A DNA stretch of 64,000 nucleotides from an uncultured Pelagibacteraceae bacterium (lineage in GTDB: Bacteria; Pseudomonadota; Alphaproteobacteria; Pelagibacterales; Pelagibacteraceae), in contig CACGVC010000002.1 in assembly GCA_902576335.1 (NCBI GenBank), positions 1 through 64,000 of the forward strand, given 5' to 3'. Below, one piece after another: positions 10,570 to 20,307 of the stretch (position 1 is the first letter of the stretch; every line of letters begins with the position of its first letter). A model generated the notes under the pieces. It worked only from the letters and a program-made list of their open reading frames with translations. It did no database searches and had not been told where the DNA came from. The translations under genes were made by a program, and so were the position numbers.

Positions 10570-10975
10570 AATCTTAGCTAAATATATTAAAGATATGTCA
10601 AGTGAAACACCGGATGCTGAAACGTATATGTATGTAAAAGACAACATTTCTCGTTACCAGTTGGGAATTAACATAGATTCAAAAGCAATAAAAAGTAGAT
10701 TAATAGAGATCGACACTTCAATTAAATTTTATGATAAAGAAGAAAATGTAAAAAAATCAATTTTTGAATTTGTATACACATCTGTTGTCCAAGTTGATGA
10801 AAATCTCAAAGATAAAAAAATTTTAGAAAAAATCGTTTTAGTTGAAGTTCAAAAGGAAATTTTTCCAGATATAGAAAAAACACTAGTTAACCTACTTCAT
10901 AATTCAGGTTACCCAGCGATTAAAGTTGAAAAAAAAGTGGATTTTGAAGAGTTATATAAAACAAATTTTAATTAA
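10553..10975 (+). CDS. secB: Protein-export chaperone SecB-like
   Basis: KYIKDMSSETPDAE and C-terminal GYPAIKVEKKVDFEELY match the SecB pattern; conserved position next to dnaQ. Confidence 0.8.
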   Translation: MTKNYKILAKYIKDMSSETPDAETYMYVKDNISRYQLGINIDSKAIKSRLIEIDTSIKFYDKEENVKKSIFEFVYTSVVQVDENLKDKKILEKIVLVEVQKEIFPDIEKTLVNLLHNSGYPAIKVEKKVDFEELYKTNFN

Positions 10976-11633
10976 AAAAATTTTTTTTAATTTGTGTTTT
11001 TAAATAATGACTATGATTATTTAGTTCCTCGTCAGTTGGTTTTATAACTTTTTTAAAATAATTTATTTTTTTATTGATATTTTCGTTATTGATCTTCTCT
11101 TGAATACTAAAATCTAAAGTAGGTTCCTTTTGATCTATTAAATTTATATAAACTTTTGCTAACAGATCACAGTCTACTAATGCAGTGTGCTTTGTCCGTC
11201 TTGAATTATCAATTCTATATCTTTTACACAAAGCATCTAAGTTTGATGGAGATCCTGGAAATTTATCTCTAGCTAAAATTAATGTGTCTACTATTTCATT
11301 ATTAATATTTTTTTTTCCCAAAATTTTTAATTCATTGTTTAAATGAGATAAATCAAATTCAGCATTATGAATGATTAGTCTTTTATCTTTTATAAATTCT
11401 AAAAATTCATCTTCAATTTCTGAAAACTTTTTTTGTTTGGAAAGAAACTCATCCGTATAACCATGAACCTCAAAAGCTTTCTCAGAGACTTTTCTCTCTG
11501 GATTTAGATAACAATGAAATTTATTTTTAGTCGGAATTAGATTATCAAGTTCAATACAACCTATTTCAACAATTCTATGACCCTCCTTAACAGAGATACC
11601 AGTGGTTTCAGTATCTAAAACAATCTCTCTCAT
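10968..11633 (-). CDS. dnaQ: DNA polymerase III epsilon subunit
   Basis: REIVLDTETTGISVKEGHRIVEIGCIEL exonuclease motif. Confidence 0.95.
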   Translation of the reverse strand: MREIVLDTETTGISVKEGHRIVEIGCIELDNLIPTKNKFHCYLNPERKVSEKAFEVHGYTDEFLSKQKKFSEIEDEFLEFIKDKRLIIHNAEFDLSHLNNELKILGKKNINNEIVDTLILARDKFPGSPSNLDALCKRYRIDNSRRTKHTALVDCDLLAKVYINLIDQKEPTLDFSIQEKINNENINKKINYFKKVIKPTDEELNNHSHYLKTQIKKNFFN

Positions 11634-12202
11634 TTTAAAATCTCTTTTAAAAAAATTTTAACATTTTTTCTTGCAATTTTTTTTGTGTAAAAATTCTTTA
11701 TAATATATTGAGATTTTCTTTTTTTGTAATCAATTGGAAGTTGAATTTCTCTCAATCTCTTTAAGATTTTACTGTTAAATCCTTTTCTCTTAATTAGTCT
11801 TTTTGAAATATCTGTTTTTTTTGCATCAACAAAAACTAAAATCATTTTTTTAATTTTAGTTTTGCTCTCTAACAGTAAAGGAATATCTAAAATTACTAGT
11901 TTTTTTTTTTTATTTTTTAAAAGAAACAAATTCATTTTTTTTCTTATAAGCGGATGAACTATTTTTGTAATTTTTTTTATATTATTCTTGTTGCTTAAAA
12001 TCGCATTCGTTAGTTCAGTTTTGTTAATTGGAAATGTCTTAATATGTTTTGGTAATAATTTTTTTAATTTTAAAAAACAAACCCTGTTTTTTTTATATAT
12101 TTTGGCTACCTCGTCATCAGCATTAAATACTGGATAACCAAATGATTTGGCCACAAAACTTTTTCCAGATCCTATATCTCCTAAAATTCCAATCCTAATC
12201 AT
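11630..12202 (-). CDS. coaE: Dephospho-CoA kinase
   Basis: IGILGDIGSGKSFVAKSFGYPVFNADDEV. Confidence 0.93.
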   Translation of the reverse strand: MIRIGILGDIGSGKSFVAKSFGYPVFNADDEVAKIYKKNRVCFLKLKKLLPKHIKTFPINKTELTNAILSNKNNIKKITKIVHPLIRKKMNLFLLKNKKKKLVILDIPLLLESKTKIKKMILVFVDAKKTDISKRLIKRKGFNSKILKRLREIQLPIDYKKRKSQYIIKNFYTKKIARKNVKIFLKEILK

Positions 12203-13001
12203 TATCTAAAAGTTTAAATGTGTCTGAATTAACTTTTGGTTCTATCTTATGCCATAATTTAAATGCTTCTAAAGCTTGGTAAACAAACATAGTTCTTCCA
12301 TTTTCAGTCTTGTAACCTAATTGTTTACCCGTTTTCAAAAAATTAGTTTCATGAGGATTATAAATTATGTCATAAAATAATTTATCGGGCCCTAAACTTG
12401 AAAAATCTAAATTTATTGTTTCATTATTTAAACCAAGACTTGTGGCATTTATTAATACATCAAAATCATTTAAATTGCCCCATTCTATGATTTTAAGATC
12501 ATTAAATAAAATTTTTAAATTTTCTGCATTCTCTCTAGTCCTGTTACTAATTGTTATTTCTTGAACACGCATATTTTTTAAAGCCAAAATTAATGAGGAT
12601 ACCACACCACCGGCCCCTAGAATTAAAACTTTCTTACCCAGAATATTAAAATTTAATTTTTTTATTGCAGCATCGAAGCCAGCTATGTCTGTATTGTATC
12701 CAATTAGATAATCATTATCAAAAGTAATTGTGTTTACTGATTGGGTCTGTTCTGCTTCTAAGCTCAATTTATCTAAAAAAGGTATAACTGTTTTTTTAAA
12801 AGGTACAGTTACATTGCAACCTGCTACTTTTTGATTCTTTATATCTTGAATAAAATCTTTAATTTGGGAATTCTCAAGTTTAATTTTATCATATGTAGCA
12901 TCAATATCGTTTTCTTTTAACCAATGGTTTTGAAGTTTGGGAGATAAAGAATGATCGATTGGATTTCCGATGACAAAAAATTTTTTCATATTAGTGCCCA
13001 T
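12195..13001 (-). CDS. aroE: Shikimate dehydrogenase
   Basis: FFVIGNPIDHSLSPKLQNHW...GAGGVVSSLI. Confidence 0.95.
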   Translation of the reverse strand: MGTNMKKFFVIGNPIDHSLSPKLQNHWLKENDIDATYDKIKLENSQIKDFIQDIKNQKVAGCNVTVPFKKTVIPFLDKLSLEAEQTQSVNTITFDNDYLIGYNTDIAGFDAAIKKLNFNILGKKVLILGAGGVVSSLILALKNMRVQEITISNRTRENAENLKILFNDLKIIEWGNLNDFDVLINATSLGLNNETINLDFSSLGPDKLFYDIIYNPHETNFLKTGKQLGYKTENGRTMFVYQALEAFKLWHKIEPKVNSDTFKLLDND

Positions 13002-13581
13002 GTATTTTTAAGTATTCTTTAATTTTCTTTATTGGTAAACCCATAATTGTGTCCTCATCGCCTTCGATACTTGCAAATAAATATCTACCCTCACTTTCAA
13101 TTTGGTAAACATTATAAGCATAAAGGGCCTCATCAGATATTTTAGATAAATACTGTTTTAATTCTTCTTCGGTAAAATTTTTCATTGTTAATTTAGCTTT
13201 ATCAGTATAGTTCCAAATCATCATCCCATTTTTAGATATACAAACTGAACTTATCAAATGATGATGTTTGCCATTAAGTTCTTTTAGAATTTTTAAAGCG
13301 CTTTCTCTATTCTCAGGTTTCGATATTAGTTTTCCCTCTAAATCTATAACGCTGTCTGCACCTAATACTAATTTATCAGGATGTTTAATGCTAATCTTAT
13401 TTGCTTTTATTTCTGCAAGATTTTTTGAGATAATCTCTGGACTTGCTTTTTCACTTAACAAACTTGACTTAATAATATCTTCATCAACATTAGAAGGTTC
13501 AACAGTATTAGTAATATTGTTCCTGTCCAAAATCTCTTTTCTCACCTTACTCTTGGATGCTAAGATAATTCTTTTATCCAT
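12991..13581 (-). CDS. maf: Maf family nucleotide pyrophosphatase
   Basis: IILASKSKVRKEIL...LVLGADSVI. Confidence 0.93.
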   Translation of the reverse strand: MDKRIILASKSKVRKEILDRNNITNTVEPSNVDEDIIKSSLLSEKASPEIISKNLAEIKANKISIKHPDKLVLGADSVIDLEGKLISKPENRESALKILKELNGKHHHLISSVCISKNGMMIWNYTDKAKLTMKNFTEEELKQYLSKISDEALYAYNVYQIESEGRYLFASIEGDEDTIMGLPIKKIKEYLKIHGH

Positions 13582-14404
13582 TCTTTTTATTTAAAAAAAT
13601 TTCGTAAATTTTTATTACCGATGCAGCAGTTTCTTCAACCGATTTCCTTGTTACATCTATAGTTGGCCATTTATATTTTCTAAAAGTATTTTTTGCATCC
13701 TCAACTTCTTTTTTAATTTTATCTAAGTTGGTATAATCTTGACCTTTTGGATTTTTTAAAGAATTTATTCGATTTTTTCTTATTTCCACTAATCTTTCAG
13801 CTTCAGTCGTTAACCCAATAATACAAAAATTTTGTGGATTTGTTTTTAAATTCCTTGGTATGGAATTCTGATTTATCAAAGGTATGTTTGCTGTTTTATA
13901 GCCTTTGTTTGCCAAATATATCGAAGTAGGTGTTTTGCTAGTTCTGCTGACACCTAATAAAATTATATCGGATTTTTCAATATCAATGAGTAAGTTTCCA
14001 TCGTCATGGTTCATTGTATATTGAATAGCTTCAATCCTATTATAGTACTCTTCATCTAAAACATGTTGACCACTTGGCTCGTGGGATGCTTTTTGATTAA
14101 ATAATTTTGAAAAATTTAATATCAAACTACCTAAAACCCCGAAGCAAGGAATTCTTTTTTTGTTGCACGAGTTAGCTAAATTTTTGGCTAAGTTGTTGTC
14201 TACAATTGTATATAAAATAATAGAATTTTCTTTTTTCTCTGCTATTTCGAGTATTTTGGAAATTTGATTCTCAGTTCGTGTGAAAGAGTAGGAATTAACT
14301 TTATAATCAATGTTTTTGAACTGAGCTTTTAAAGATAAAAAGATTCTATCTAAAGTCTCTCCTGTAGAATCAGAAATTAAGAATATTTGATAAGTATTAC
14401 TCAT
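13574..14404 (-). CDS. ppsR: Pyruvate,phosphate dikinase / PEP synthase regulatory protein (DUF299)
   Basis: FLISDSTGETLDRIF...LLGVSRTSKTPTSIYLANKGYKTANIPL. Confidence 0.93.
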   Translation of the reverse strand: MSNTYQIFLISDSTGETLDRIFLSLKAQFKNIDYKVNSYSFTRTENQISKILEIAEKKENSIILYTIVDNNLAKNLANSCNKKRIPCFGVLGSLILNFSKLFNQKASHEPSGQHVLDEEYYNRIEAIQYTMNHDDGNLLIDIEKSDIILLGVSRTSKTPTSIYLANKGYKTANIPLINQNSIPRNLKTNPQNFCIIGLTTEAERLVEIRKNRINSLKNPKGQDYTNLDKIKKEVEDAKNTFRKYKWPTIDVTRKSVEETAASVIKIYEIFLNKKNG

Positions 14405-14665
14405 GTATATATTGTTAATATCTTTGTAATATCTTAATAAAATTAAACAAATTTATTTTTATTTAAAATAGCTTGTAAAATAAGGGTTTTATCAACATTA
14501 TTTATTTCGTGAAAAACAATTATACAAATGGTTGGGTAATTTATAAGTTACCTATTAATTATTGATAAATTTAAGAATAAATAGTCAATAAAATGTTAAT
14601 AAAAAATAGTTACCATTATTCACACTCCCTAACAATACTACAATCTTATATTATATATTTTAAAT
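14405..14665. other. Putative chromosomal replication origin (oriC)
   Basis: Divergent AT-rich intergenic between ppsR and hemE; DnaA-box-like TTATCAACA (14489-14497) and TTATTCACA (14616-14624), each one mismatch from TTATCCACA; weaker TGTTAATAA (14594-14602) and TATTGATAA (14560-14568); Caulobacter-like origin gene order. Confidence 0.75.
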
Positions 14666-15667
14666 ATGACTCCAATTTATAAAGTTTTAAAAAATAAAAA
14701 TACGACAATAAAACCTATATGGGTTATGAGACAGGCAGGAAGATATTTGCCAGAGTTTAGAGAAATTAGAAATAAAAATCCTGACTTTATAAAGTTATGC
14801 TTAAACGAAAAATTATCAGCAGAAATAACTCTACAACCTTTAAAAAGATTTGATTTAGATGCTGCAATAATTTTTTCAGATATATTAATGCTACCATATG
14901 GATTAAATCAAAAAGTTGAGTTTAAGAAAGGAATTGGACCCGTATTAGGAAATTTAAACTTAGATAGTATTTTAAAATTGAATGAAACTAATTTTGTTGA
15001 GAAACTAAATCCAGTTTATAAGCTTGTTAATTTGATTAATAATAATGCTCTTACAAAAAATAAGAGCACAATAGGTTTTGTTGGTGCTCCGTGGACCCTT
15101 CTAGTATACATGATAAATCAAAAATCACCAAAGACGGGTTTAAAGGATGATTTTTTTAAAGATAAAAAATTAATAAGTAAAACTTTGGAGATCATTGAAA
15201 AGTTTTTAAAAGTGCATATCAAATTTCAAGTTGAAAACGGTGCGCACATTATCCAAATTTTTGATAGTTGGGCCGGATTATTAAATGAAAAAGATTTGCC
15301 AAATTATGTTTATGAACCCACTGTAAACTTGGTTGAGTATACTAAATCTTTAAACATTCCAGTCATATGTTTTCCCAAAGGTATAAAAAGATATAAAGAT
15401 TATTGTGAAACCGTTAAGCCTGATGCCGTCTGTATCGATTATGAAGTTGATCCTAAAGAGATTATAAAAGATGTCCAAATTCCTGTTCAAGGAGGAATGG
15501 ATCCAAAAATTTTGTTGACCGATCGAGAAAATTTAAAAAAAGAAGCAAAAAGATATTTAGATATCTTTAAAGATCACCCTTATATATTCAATTTAGGGCA
15601 TGGAATTTTACCTGAAACAGACCCGGAGATGATGAATTATTTGGTGAAAACGGTAAAAGATTATTAA
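14666..15667 (+). CDS. hemE: Uroporphyrinogen decarboxylase
   Basis: PIWVMRQAGRYLPEFR. Confidence 0.98.
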   Translation: MTPIYKVLKNKNTTIKPIWVMRQAGRYLPEFREIRNKNPDFIKLCLNEKLSAEITLQPLKRFDLDAAIIFSDILMLPYGLNQKVEFKKGIGPVLGNLNLDSILKLNETNFVEKLNPVYKLVNLINNNALTKNKSTIGFVGAPWTLLVYMINQKSPKTGLKDDFFKDKKLISKTLEIIEKFLKVHIKFQVENGAHIIQIFDSWAGLLNEKDLPNYVYEPTVNLVEYTKSLNIPVICFPKGIKRYKDYCETVKPDAVCIDYEVDPKEIIKDVQIPVQGGMDPKILLTDRENLKKEAKRYLDIFKDHPYIFNLGHGILPETDPEMMNYLVKTVKDY

Positions 15668-16666
15668 ATGGAAAATAATAAAAATCATCCTCAAGTTAAT
15701 TTTGGTAAAACTGGCGTTTTGATAATTAATTTGGGAACACCTGACTCAACGAGCTGGCTAGATATAAGAAAATATTTAAAGGAGTTTTTATCTGATAGAA
15801 GAGTAATAGAGGTTAATCCTATATTTTGGCAAATTATACTAAATATTTTTATATTAAATTTGAGGCCTTCTAAAACAGCAAAGGCATATAAAGAAATTTG
15901 GATGAAAAAAGAGAATATCTCTCCATTGCTTTACTATACTCGAGAACAAGCAAACAAATTATCAAATTTAATATCTGAAAAAAATGTAGTCGTAGACTTT
16001 GCTATGAGGTATGGAAATCCAAGTATTAAAAGTAAGATAAAAAATTTGCACGATAAGGGTTGTGAAAATTTGGTTATACTCCCATTATATCCTCAATATG
16101 CTGCAGCTACTACAGCTACTGTTTGTGATGAAGTATATAGAACACTTATGAAAATGAGATGGCAACCATCTATTAAAATTATACCACATTATGAATCACA
16201 CCCTCAATACATCGATGCTTTGGTAAATTCACTGAATAAAAAGATAAAAGAAATTAACTGGAAACCAGATTTAATTTTGGTTTCTTATCATGGTATACCG
16301 CAAAAATACTTTGATAAAGGAGACCCGTATCATTGCTATTGCCAAAAAACTACTAGATTGATTTCAGAAAAGTTTAAATCCATAGAGCTTAAAACAACTT
16401 TTCAATCAAGATTTGGTCCTCAAAAATGGCTCGAGCCCTACACAGACAAAACATTAGAAAAATTACCTGGAGAGGGCAAAAAGAATGTTCTTGCAATATG
16501 CCCAGGTTTCTCCTCAGATTGTGTTGAAACTTTGGAGGAAATTTTAATTCAAGGTAAAGAAACTTTCTTAGAGTCTGGTGGTGAAAATTTCGATATGGTG
16601 CCGTGTTTAAATGATAGTGATGATCATATAGCATTATTAAAATCGTTAGTTCAAAAAAGCCTGTAA
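15668..16666 (+). CDS. hemH: Ferrochelatase
   Basis: TGVLIINLGTPDS...LPLYPQYAAATT. Confidence 0.97.
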   Translation: MENNKNHPQVNFGKTGVLIINLGTPDSTSWLDIRKYLKEFLSDRRVIEVNPIFWQIILNIFILNLRPSKTAKAYKEIWMKKENISPLLYYTREQANKLSNLISEKNVVVDFAMRYGNPSIKSKIKNLHDKGCENLVILPLYPQYAAATTATVCDEVYRTLMKMRWQPSIKIIPHYESHPQYIDALVNSLNKKIKEINWKPDLILVSYHGIPQKYFDKGDPYHCYCQKTTRLISEKFKSIELKTTFQSRFGPQKWLEPYTDKTLEKLPGEGKKNVLAICPGFSSDCVETLEEILIQGKETFLESGGENFDMVPCLNDSDDHIALLKSLVQKSL

Positions 16667-16669
16667 TTT

Positions 16670-17104
16670 ATGAATACTTATTTGCTCTTCAAATCTTTAC
16701 ATTTAATAGCAGTTATTTCTTGGATGGCTGGACTTTTATATCTTCCGAGAATTTTTGTTTATCATTCAGAAAACAACGATAAACCATTAGTAACAGAAAT
16801 ATTTAAAGTCATGGAAAAAAAACTTTTTTTTTACATTATGACCCCAGCAATGACGCTCTCTTGGATATTTGGTTTAATACTGATACATGAAATAGGTTTT
16901 CAGCAATTAGGCCAAAAGTGGATGATTTTAAAACTTATTTTTGTTGTCTCACTAACCTTGTATCATTTTTATCTAGGAAGAGTTTTAGGTCAATTTAAAC
17001 TAGATACGAATAAACACTCTTCTAAATATTATCGATACATTAATGAAATTCCTACATTATTGCTTATTTTGATCATTTTTATTGTAATTTTTAAACCTAT
17101 CTAG
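16670..17104 (+). CDS. hemJ: HemJ-type protoporphyrinogen oxidase (membrane)
   Basis: FKSLHLIAVISWMAGLLYLPRIFVYH, after hemE-hemH. Confidence 0.9.
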   Translation: MNTYLLFKSLHLIAVISWMAGLLYLPRIFVYHSENNDKPLVTEIFKVMEKKLFFYIMTPAMTLSWIFGLILIHEIGFQQLGQKWMILKLIFVVSLTLYHFYLGRVLGQFKLDTNKHSSKYYRYINEIPTLLLILIIFIVIFKPI

Positions 17105-17140
17105 GGTTGAATAATTTAAATTAGTATATATATTAGTATC

Positions 17141-17160
17141 ATTATTAAGTCCTTAATAAT
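17141..17160 (+). repeat. 9-bp perfect inverted repeat immediately upstream of rho
   Basis: ATTATTAAG-tc-CTTAATAAT, 6 nt before rho ATG. Confidence 0.6.
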
Positions 17161-17166
17161 AAACCC

Positions 17167-18435
17167 ATGAACATACAAGAACTCAAACTCAAATCATCAG
17201 AACAGCTTATTACTCAAGCAGAAGAATTGGGCATAGAAAATGCCAGCACGCTTAGAAAGCAAGAAATACTATTTGCCATTTTAAAAAAAGTTGCAGAAAA
17301 AGAAGAAATTACTGGAGCCGGAGTTTTACAGCTATTGCAAGATGGTTTTGGTTTTTTGAGAGCAATGGAGTCAAATTATCTCCCAGGACCCGACGATATA
17401 TACGTAAGTCCAAGTCAGATCAGAAAATTCGGATTAAGAACTGGTGATACCATAGAGGGACCAGTTAGAGCACCTAAAGAAGGTGAGAGATATTTTGCTT
17501 TACTTCAAGTTAGCAAAATTAATTTTGAAGAACCAGATAAATCTAGACACAAAATAGCATTTGATAACCTAACCCCGCTCTATCCTGATAAGCAATTAAT
17601 TATGGAGGTTGAAATTACAAAACCTGATAAAAAACAAGATTTAACCCCCAGATTGATAGATTTAGTCAGTCCTATTGGTAAAGGTCAGAGATCTATCATA
17701 ATTTCACCACCTAAGGCTGGAAAAACAATGATCTTACAAAGCATAGCTAATTCGATTGCCAAAAATTACCCTGAGTGTTATTTGATTGTTTTATTAATTG
17801 ATGAAAGACCTGAAGAAGTTACCGATATGCAAAGAACCGTTAAAGGAGAAGTTATAAGTTCAACTTTTGACGAACCAGCACAGCGTCATGTTGCTGTTGC
17901 AGAAATGGTTATTGAAAAAGCAAAAAGATTAACAGAACATAAAAAAGATGTAGTGATATTATTGGACTCAATTACAAGATTGGGTAGAGCATACAATGCA
18001 GTAATACCAAGTTCTGGAAAAGTCTTAACAGGTGGTGTAGATGCCAATGCTCTTCAGAGACCTAAAAGATTTTTTGGTGCAGCTAGAAATATAGAAGAAG
18101 GAGGATCTTTAACGATAATATCTACCGCTTTAATTGATACAGGTAGCAGAATGGATGAGGTAATTTTTGAGGAATTTAAAGGTACAGGTAATAGTGAAAC
18201 AGTATTAGATAGAAAGATTGCAGATAAAAGAATTTATCCTGCAATAGATATTACTAAATCGGGAACAAGAAGAGAGGAACTGCTTTTTGAAAAGAATGAT
18301 CTTCAGAAAATGAATGTTCTAAGAAGAATAATTGCACCAATGGGTACTATGGATGCTATTGAATTTATTAGTTCAAAATTAAAAGACACAAAAAATAATT
18401 CTGAATTTTTTAATTCGATGAACAAACCTTCATAA
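17167..18435 (+). CDS. rho: Transcription termination factor Rho
   Basis: [45 protein letters not shown]. Confidence 0.98.
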   Translation: MNIQELKLKSSEQLITQAEELGIENASTLRKQEILFAILKKVAEKEEITGAGVLQLLQDGFGFLRAMESNYLPGPDDIYVSPSQIRKFGLRTGDTIEGPVRAPKEGERYFALLQVSKINFEEPDKSRHKIAFDNLTPLYPDKQLIMEVEITKPDKKQDLTPRLIDLVSPIGKGQRSIIISPPKAGKTMILQSIANSIAKNYPECYLIVLLIDERPEEVTDMQRTVKGEVISSTFDEPAQRHVAVAEMVIEKAKRLTEHKKDVVILLDSITRLGRAYNAVIPSSGKVLTGGVDANALQRPKRFFGAARNIEEGGSLTIISTALIDTGSRMDEVIFEEFKGTGNSETVLDRKIADKRIYPAIDITKSGTRREELLFEKNDLQKMNVLRRIIAPMGTMDAIEFISSKLKDTKNNSEFFNSMNKPS

Positions 18436-18534
18436 ATCTAGTCTAAATATACAGAGAGTTAAAAAATACAAAAAAAAACTATTTTTATTCAAAAAAAATA
18501 ATAATGTTATCCAATAAATATATAATTGGACATT

Positions 18535-20217
18535 ATGGAGACAAAGAGCACTAATTTTTTAAAATTATTACAAGAAAAAAAATATTCTTTAATTGTTTCA
18601 ATAATTGAAAATGAACTTGAAGAAAAAGATAAAACACCCAGTTTATTAAATCTCTGCGGTGTTGCAAGAATGCTGAGGGGTAAATCATCTGCTACCGAGA
18701 AATCTGCAATACAAGATTTTAAAAATTCATGTTTGAAAGAAACAGTAACAGAAAAATTATTTGATCCACTAAGAAATTTAATAAGTACCTCTGTAATTCA
18801 TTTTGATAATGAATTTAGAGAAAATGAAAATGAATTAAAAAAAAATTTCTTTGACGATATATATTTTTTCTACCAAAAAAACAAAAGTTTTTTTGAAACA
18901 AATAAAGTCTTGATGTACAACTTTTCAAAAGTTATTTTACGTACTTCAGACACAGAAACCATTATTAAACATTATAAAAAAGTTTTTGATTTAAGTTCTA
19001 ACATAGACGCCTTAATAGCATCTATCTTTTTTAGAAATTATATCTTTGGTTGGAGTCAGGAAGAATTTCTTAATAATTCAAAAAAGATTAGTGATTTAGT
19101 TCCTATACACAAAAATGATGGGTTAGAAAAAATTATAAATAACAAAAATGACAAATTAAATATAGCATTCATATCGTCTGACATTAGGGGGAAACATTCT
19201 GTAGTCTATTTTTTGAAAACAGTAATTAATTTTTATGACAAAAAAAAATATAACATTTTCATTTATAACAATAATTTTAAGAAAGATGATACAATTAAAG
19301 AATTTGAAGACAAAGTTTTTAATATACATGAAATAAAAAGTTTAAAAGATATTGAAGTTATTAATAAAATTAGAAAAGATAAGATTGATATTATTATTGA
19401 TCTGAATGGACTAACTTCAGACCATAGATTGACGTTGATTAAAAATCGTGTTGCGCCTATTCAAATATCCTGGTGTGGATATCCAAATACAACTGGGCTT
19501 TCGGGAATGGATTATTTAATTGCTGATAGAAATTTAATTAAACCTGATGAGGAAAAATACTATTCTGAGAAAATTATTTATTTACCTGAAATTTGGAATT
19601 GTCATTATGGCTATGATAGTAAAAGAGAATTTAATTCAGCGCCATCAATTTCAAAAAAATCTATTACATTTGGATCATTTAATAACTTTAGAAAAATAAA
19701 TGACGATGTAATTCAAGTTTGGTCAAAGATATTGAAAAAAGTTAAAAATTCAAAATTAATGTTGAAAACATCATTTCCTATATCAACTGAAAGGTTCAAA
19801 GAAGAATTTGATAAATATGGTGTATTAGAATCTGTAATTATTTTGCCATTTAAAAAAAAATTTTCAAATCATTTAGAAACTTATAAAGACATCGATATAG
19901 CTTTAGATACTTTTCCTTATAATGGAGTTACAACCTCATTTGAAGCAATTTGGATGGGTGTTCCGGTAGTCACAATGAAAGGTCACAATTCAAATTCAAG
20001 ATGTGGTGAATCCATAAATAAAAATGCAAATCTTGTCTCACTAATTGGTAATGATAAAGAAGACTATATAAAAAAAGCTGTTAATTTAGCTCTAAACACA
20101 GAAGAGTTGATTAAGATAAGAAAAAATATTTATGATAACGTTTCAAAGACACCTTTATTTGATAAAAAGAAATTTTCAGATGGATTTTTTTCTAGTTTGG
20201 AAAAATTATATAATTAA
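18535..20217 (+). CDS. GT41-like (O-GlcNAc transferase/SPINDLY C-terminal type) glycosyltransferase, copy 1
   Basis: Helical N-terminal region; C-terminal DIALDTFPYNGVTTSFEAIWMGVPVVTMKG; ATG taken at METKSTNF (ORF track starts at TTG 18526). Confidence 0.85.
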   Translation: METKSTNFLKLLQEKKYSLIVSIIENELEEKDKTPSLLNLCGVARMLRGKSSATEKSAIQDFKNSCLKETVTEKLFDPLRNLISTSVIHFDNEFRENENELKKNFFDDIYFFYQKNKSFFETNKVLMYNFSKVILRTSDTETIIKHYKKVFDLSSNIDALIASIFFRNYIFGWSQEEFLNNSKKISDLVPIHKNDGLEKIINNKNDKLNIAFISSDIRGKHSVVYFLKTVINFYDKKKYNIFIYNNNFKKDDTIKEFEDKVFNIHEIKSLKDIEVINKIRKDKIDIIIDLNGLTSDHRLTLIKNRVAPIQISWCGYPNTTGLSGMDYLIADRNLIKPDEEKYYSEKIIYLPEIWNCHYGYDSKREFNSAPSISKKSITFGSFNNFRKINDDVIQVWSKILKKVKNSKLMLKTSFPISTERFKEEFDKYGVLESVIILPFKKKFSNHLETYKDIDIALDTFPYNGVTTSFEAIWMGVPVVTMKGHNSNSRCGESINKNANLVSLIGNDKEDYIKKAVNLALNTEELIKIRKNIYDNVSKTPLFDKKKFSDGFFSSLEKLYN

Positions 20218-20229
20218 ATAATTTTATCT

Positions 20230-20307
20230 ATGACTATTTATGCTTTATCTACTGGTCCTAGAGTATTGGAAATTGTTATAATAAATTTTTTGGCAATTAG
20301 AGGATGA
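20230..20307 (+). pseudogene. Remnant of the mnmE 5' end (25-codon ORF MTIYALSTGPRVLEIVIINFLAIRG*)
   Basis: First 10 codons encode MTIYALSTGP, identical to MnmE at 22002; 26/30 nt identity with all 4 differences synonymous; stop overlaps the next gene's ATG (ATGA). Confidence 0.85.

Noticed and set aside
14430-14450. CtrA-like TTAA-N-TTAA in the putative oriC
   Set aside because: Spacing is 5 rather than the required 7, and such pairs are frequent by chance in AT-rich DNA.
18436-18525. rho-GT intergenic as an integration (att) site
   Set aside because: No tRNA, integrase or flanking direct repeat seen; the mnmE fragment explains the rearrangement better.
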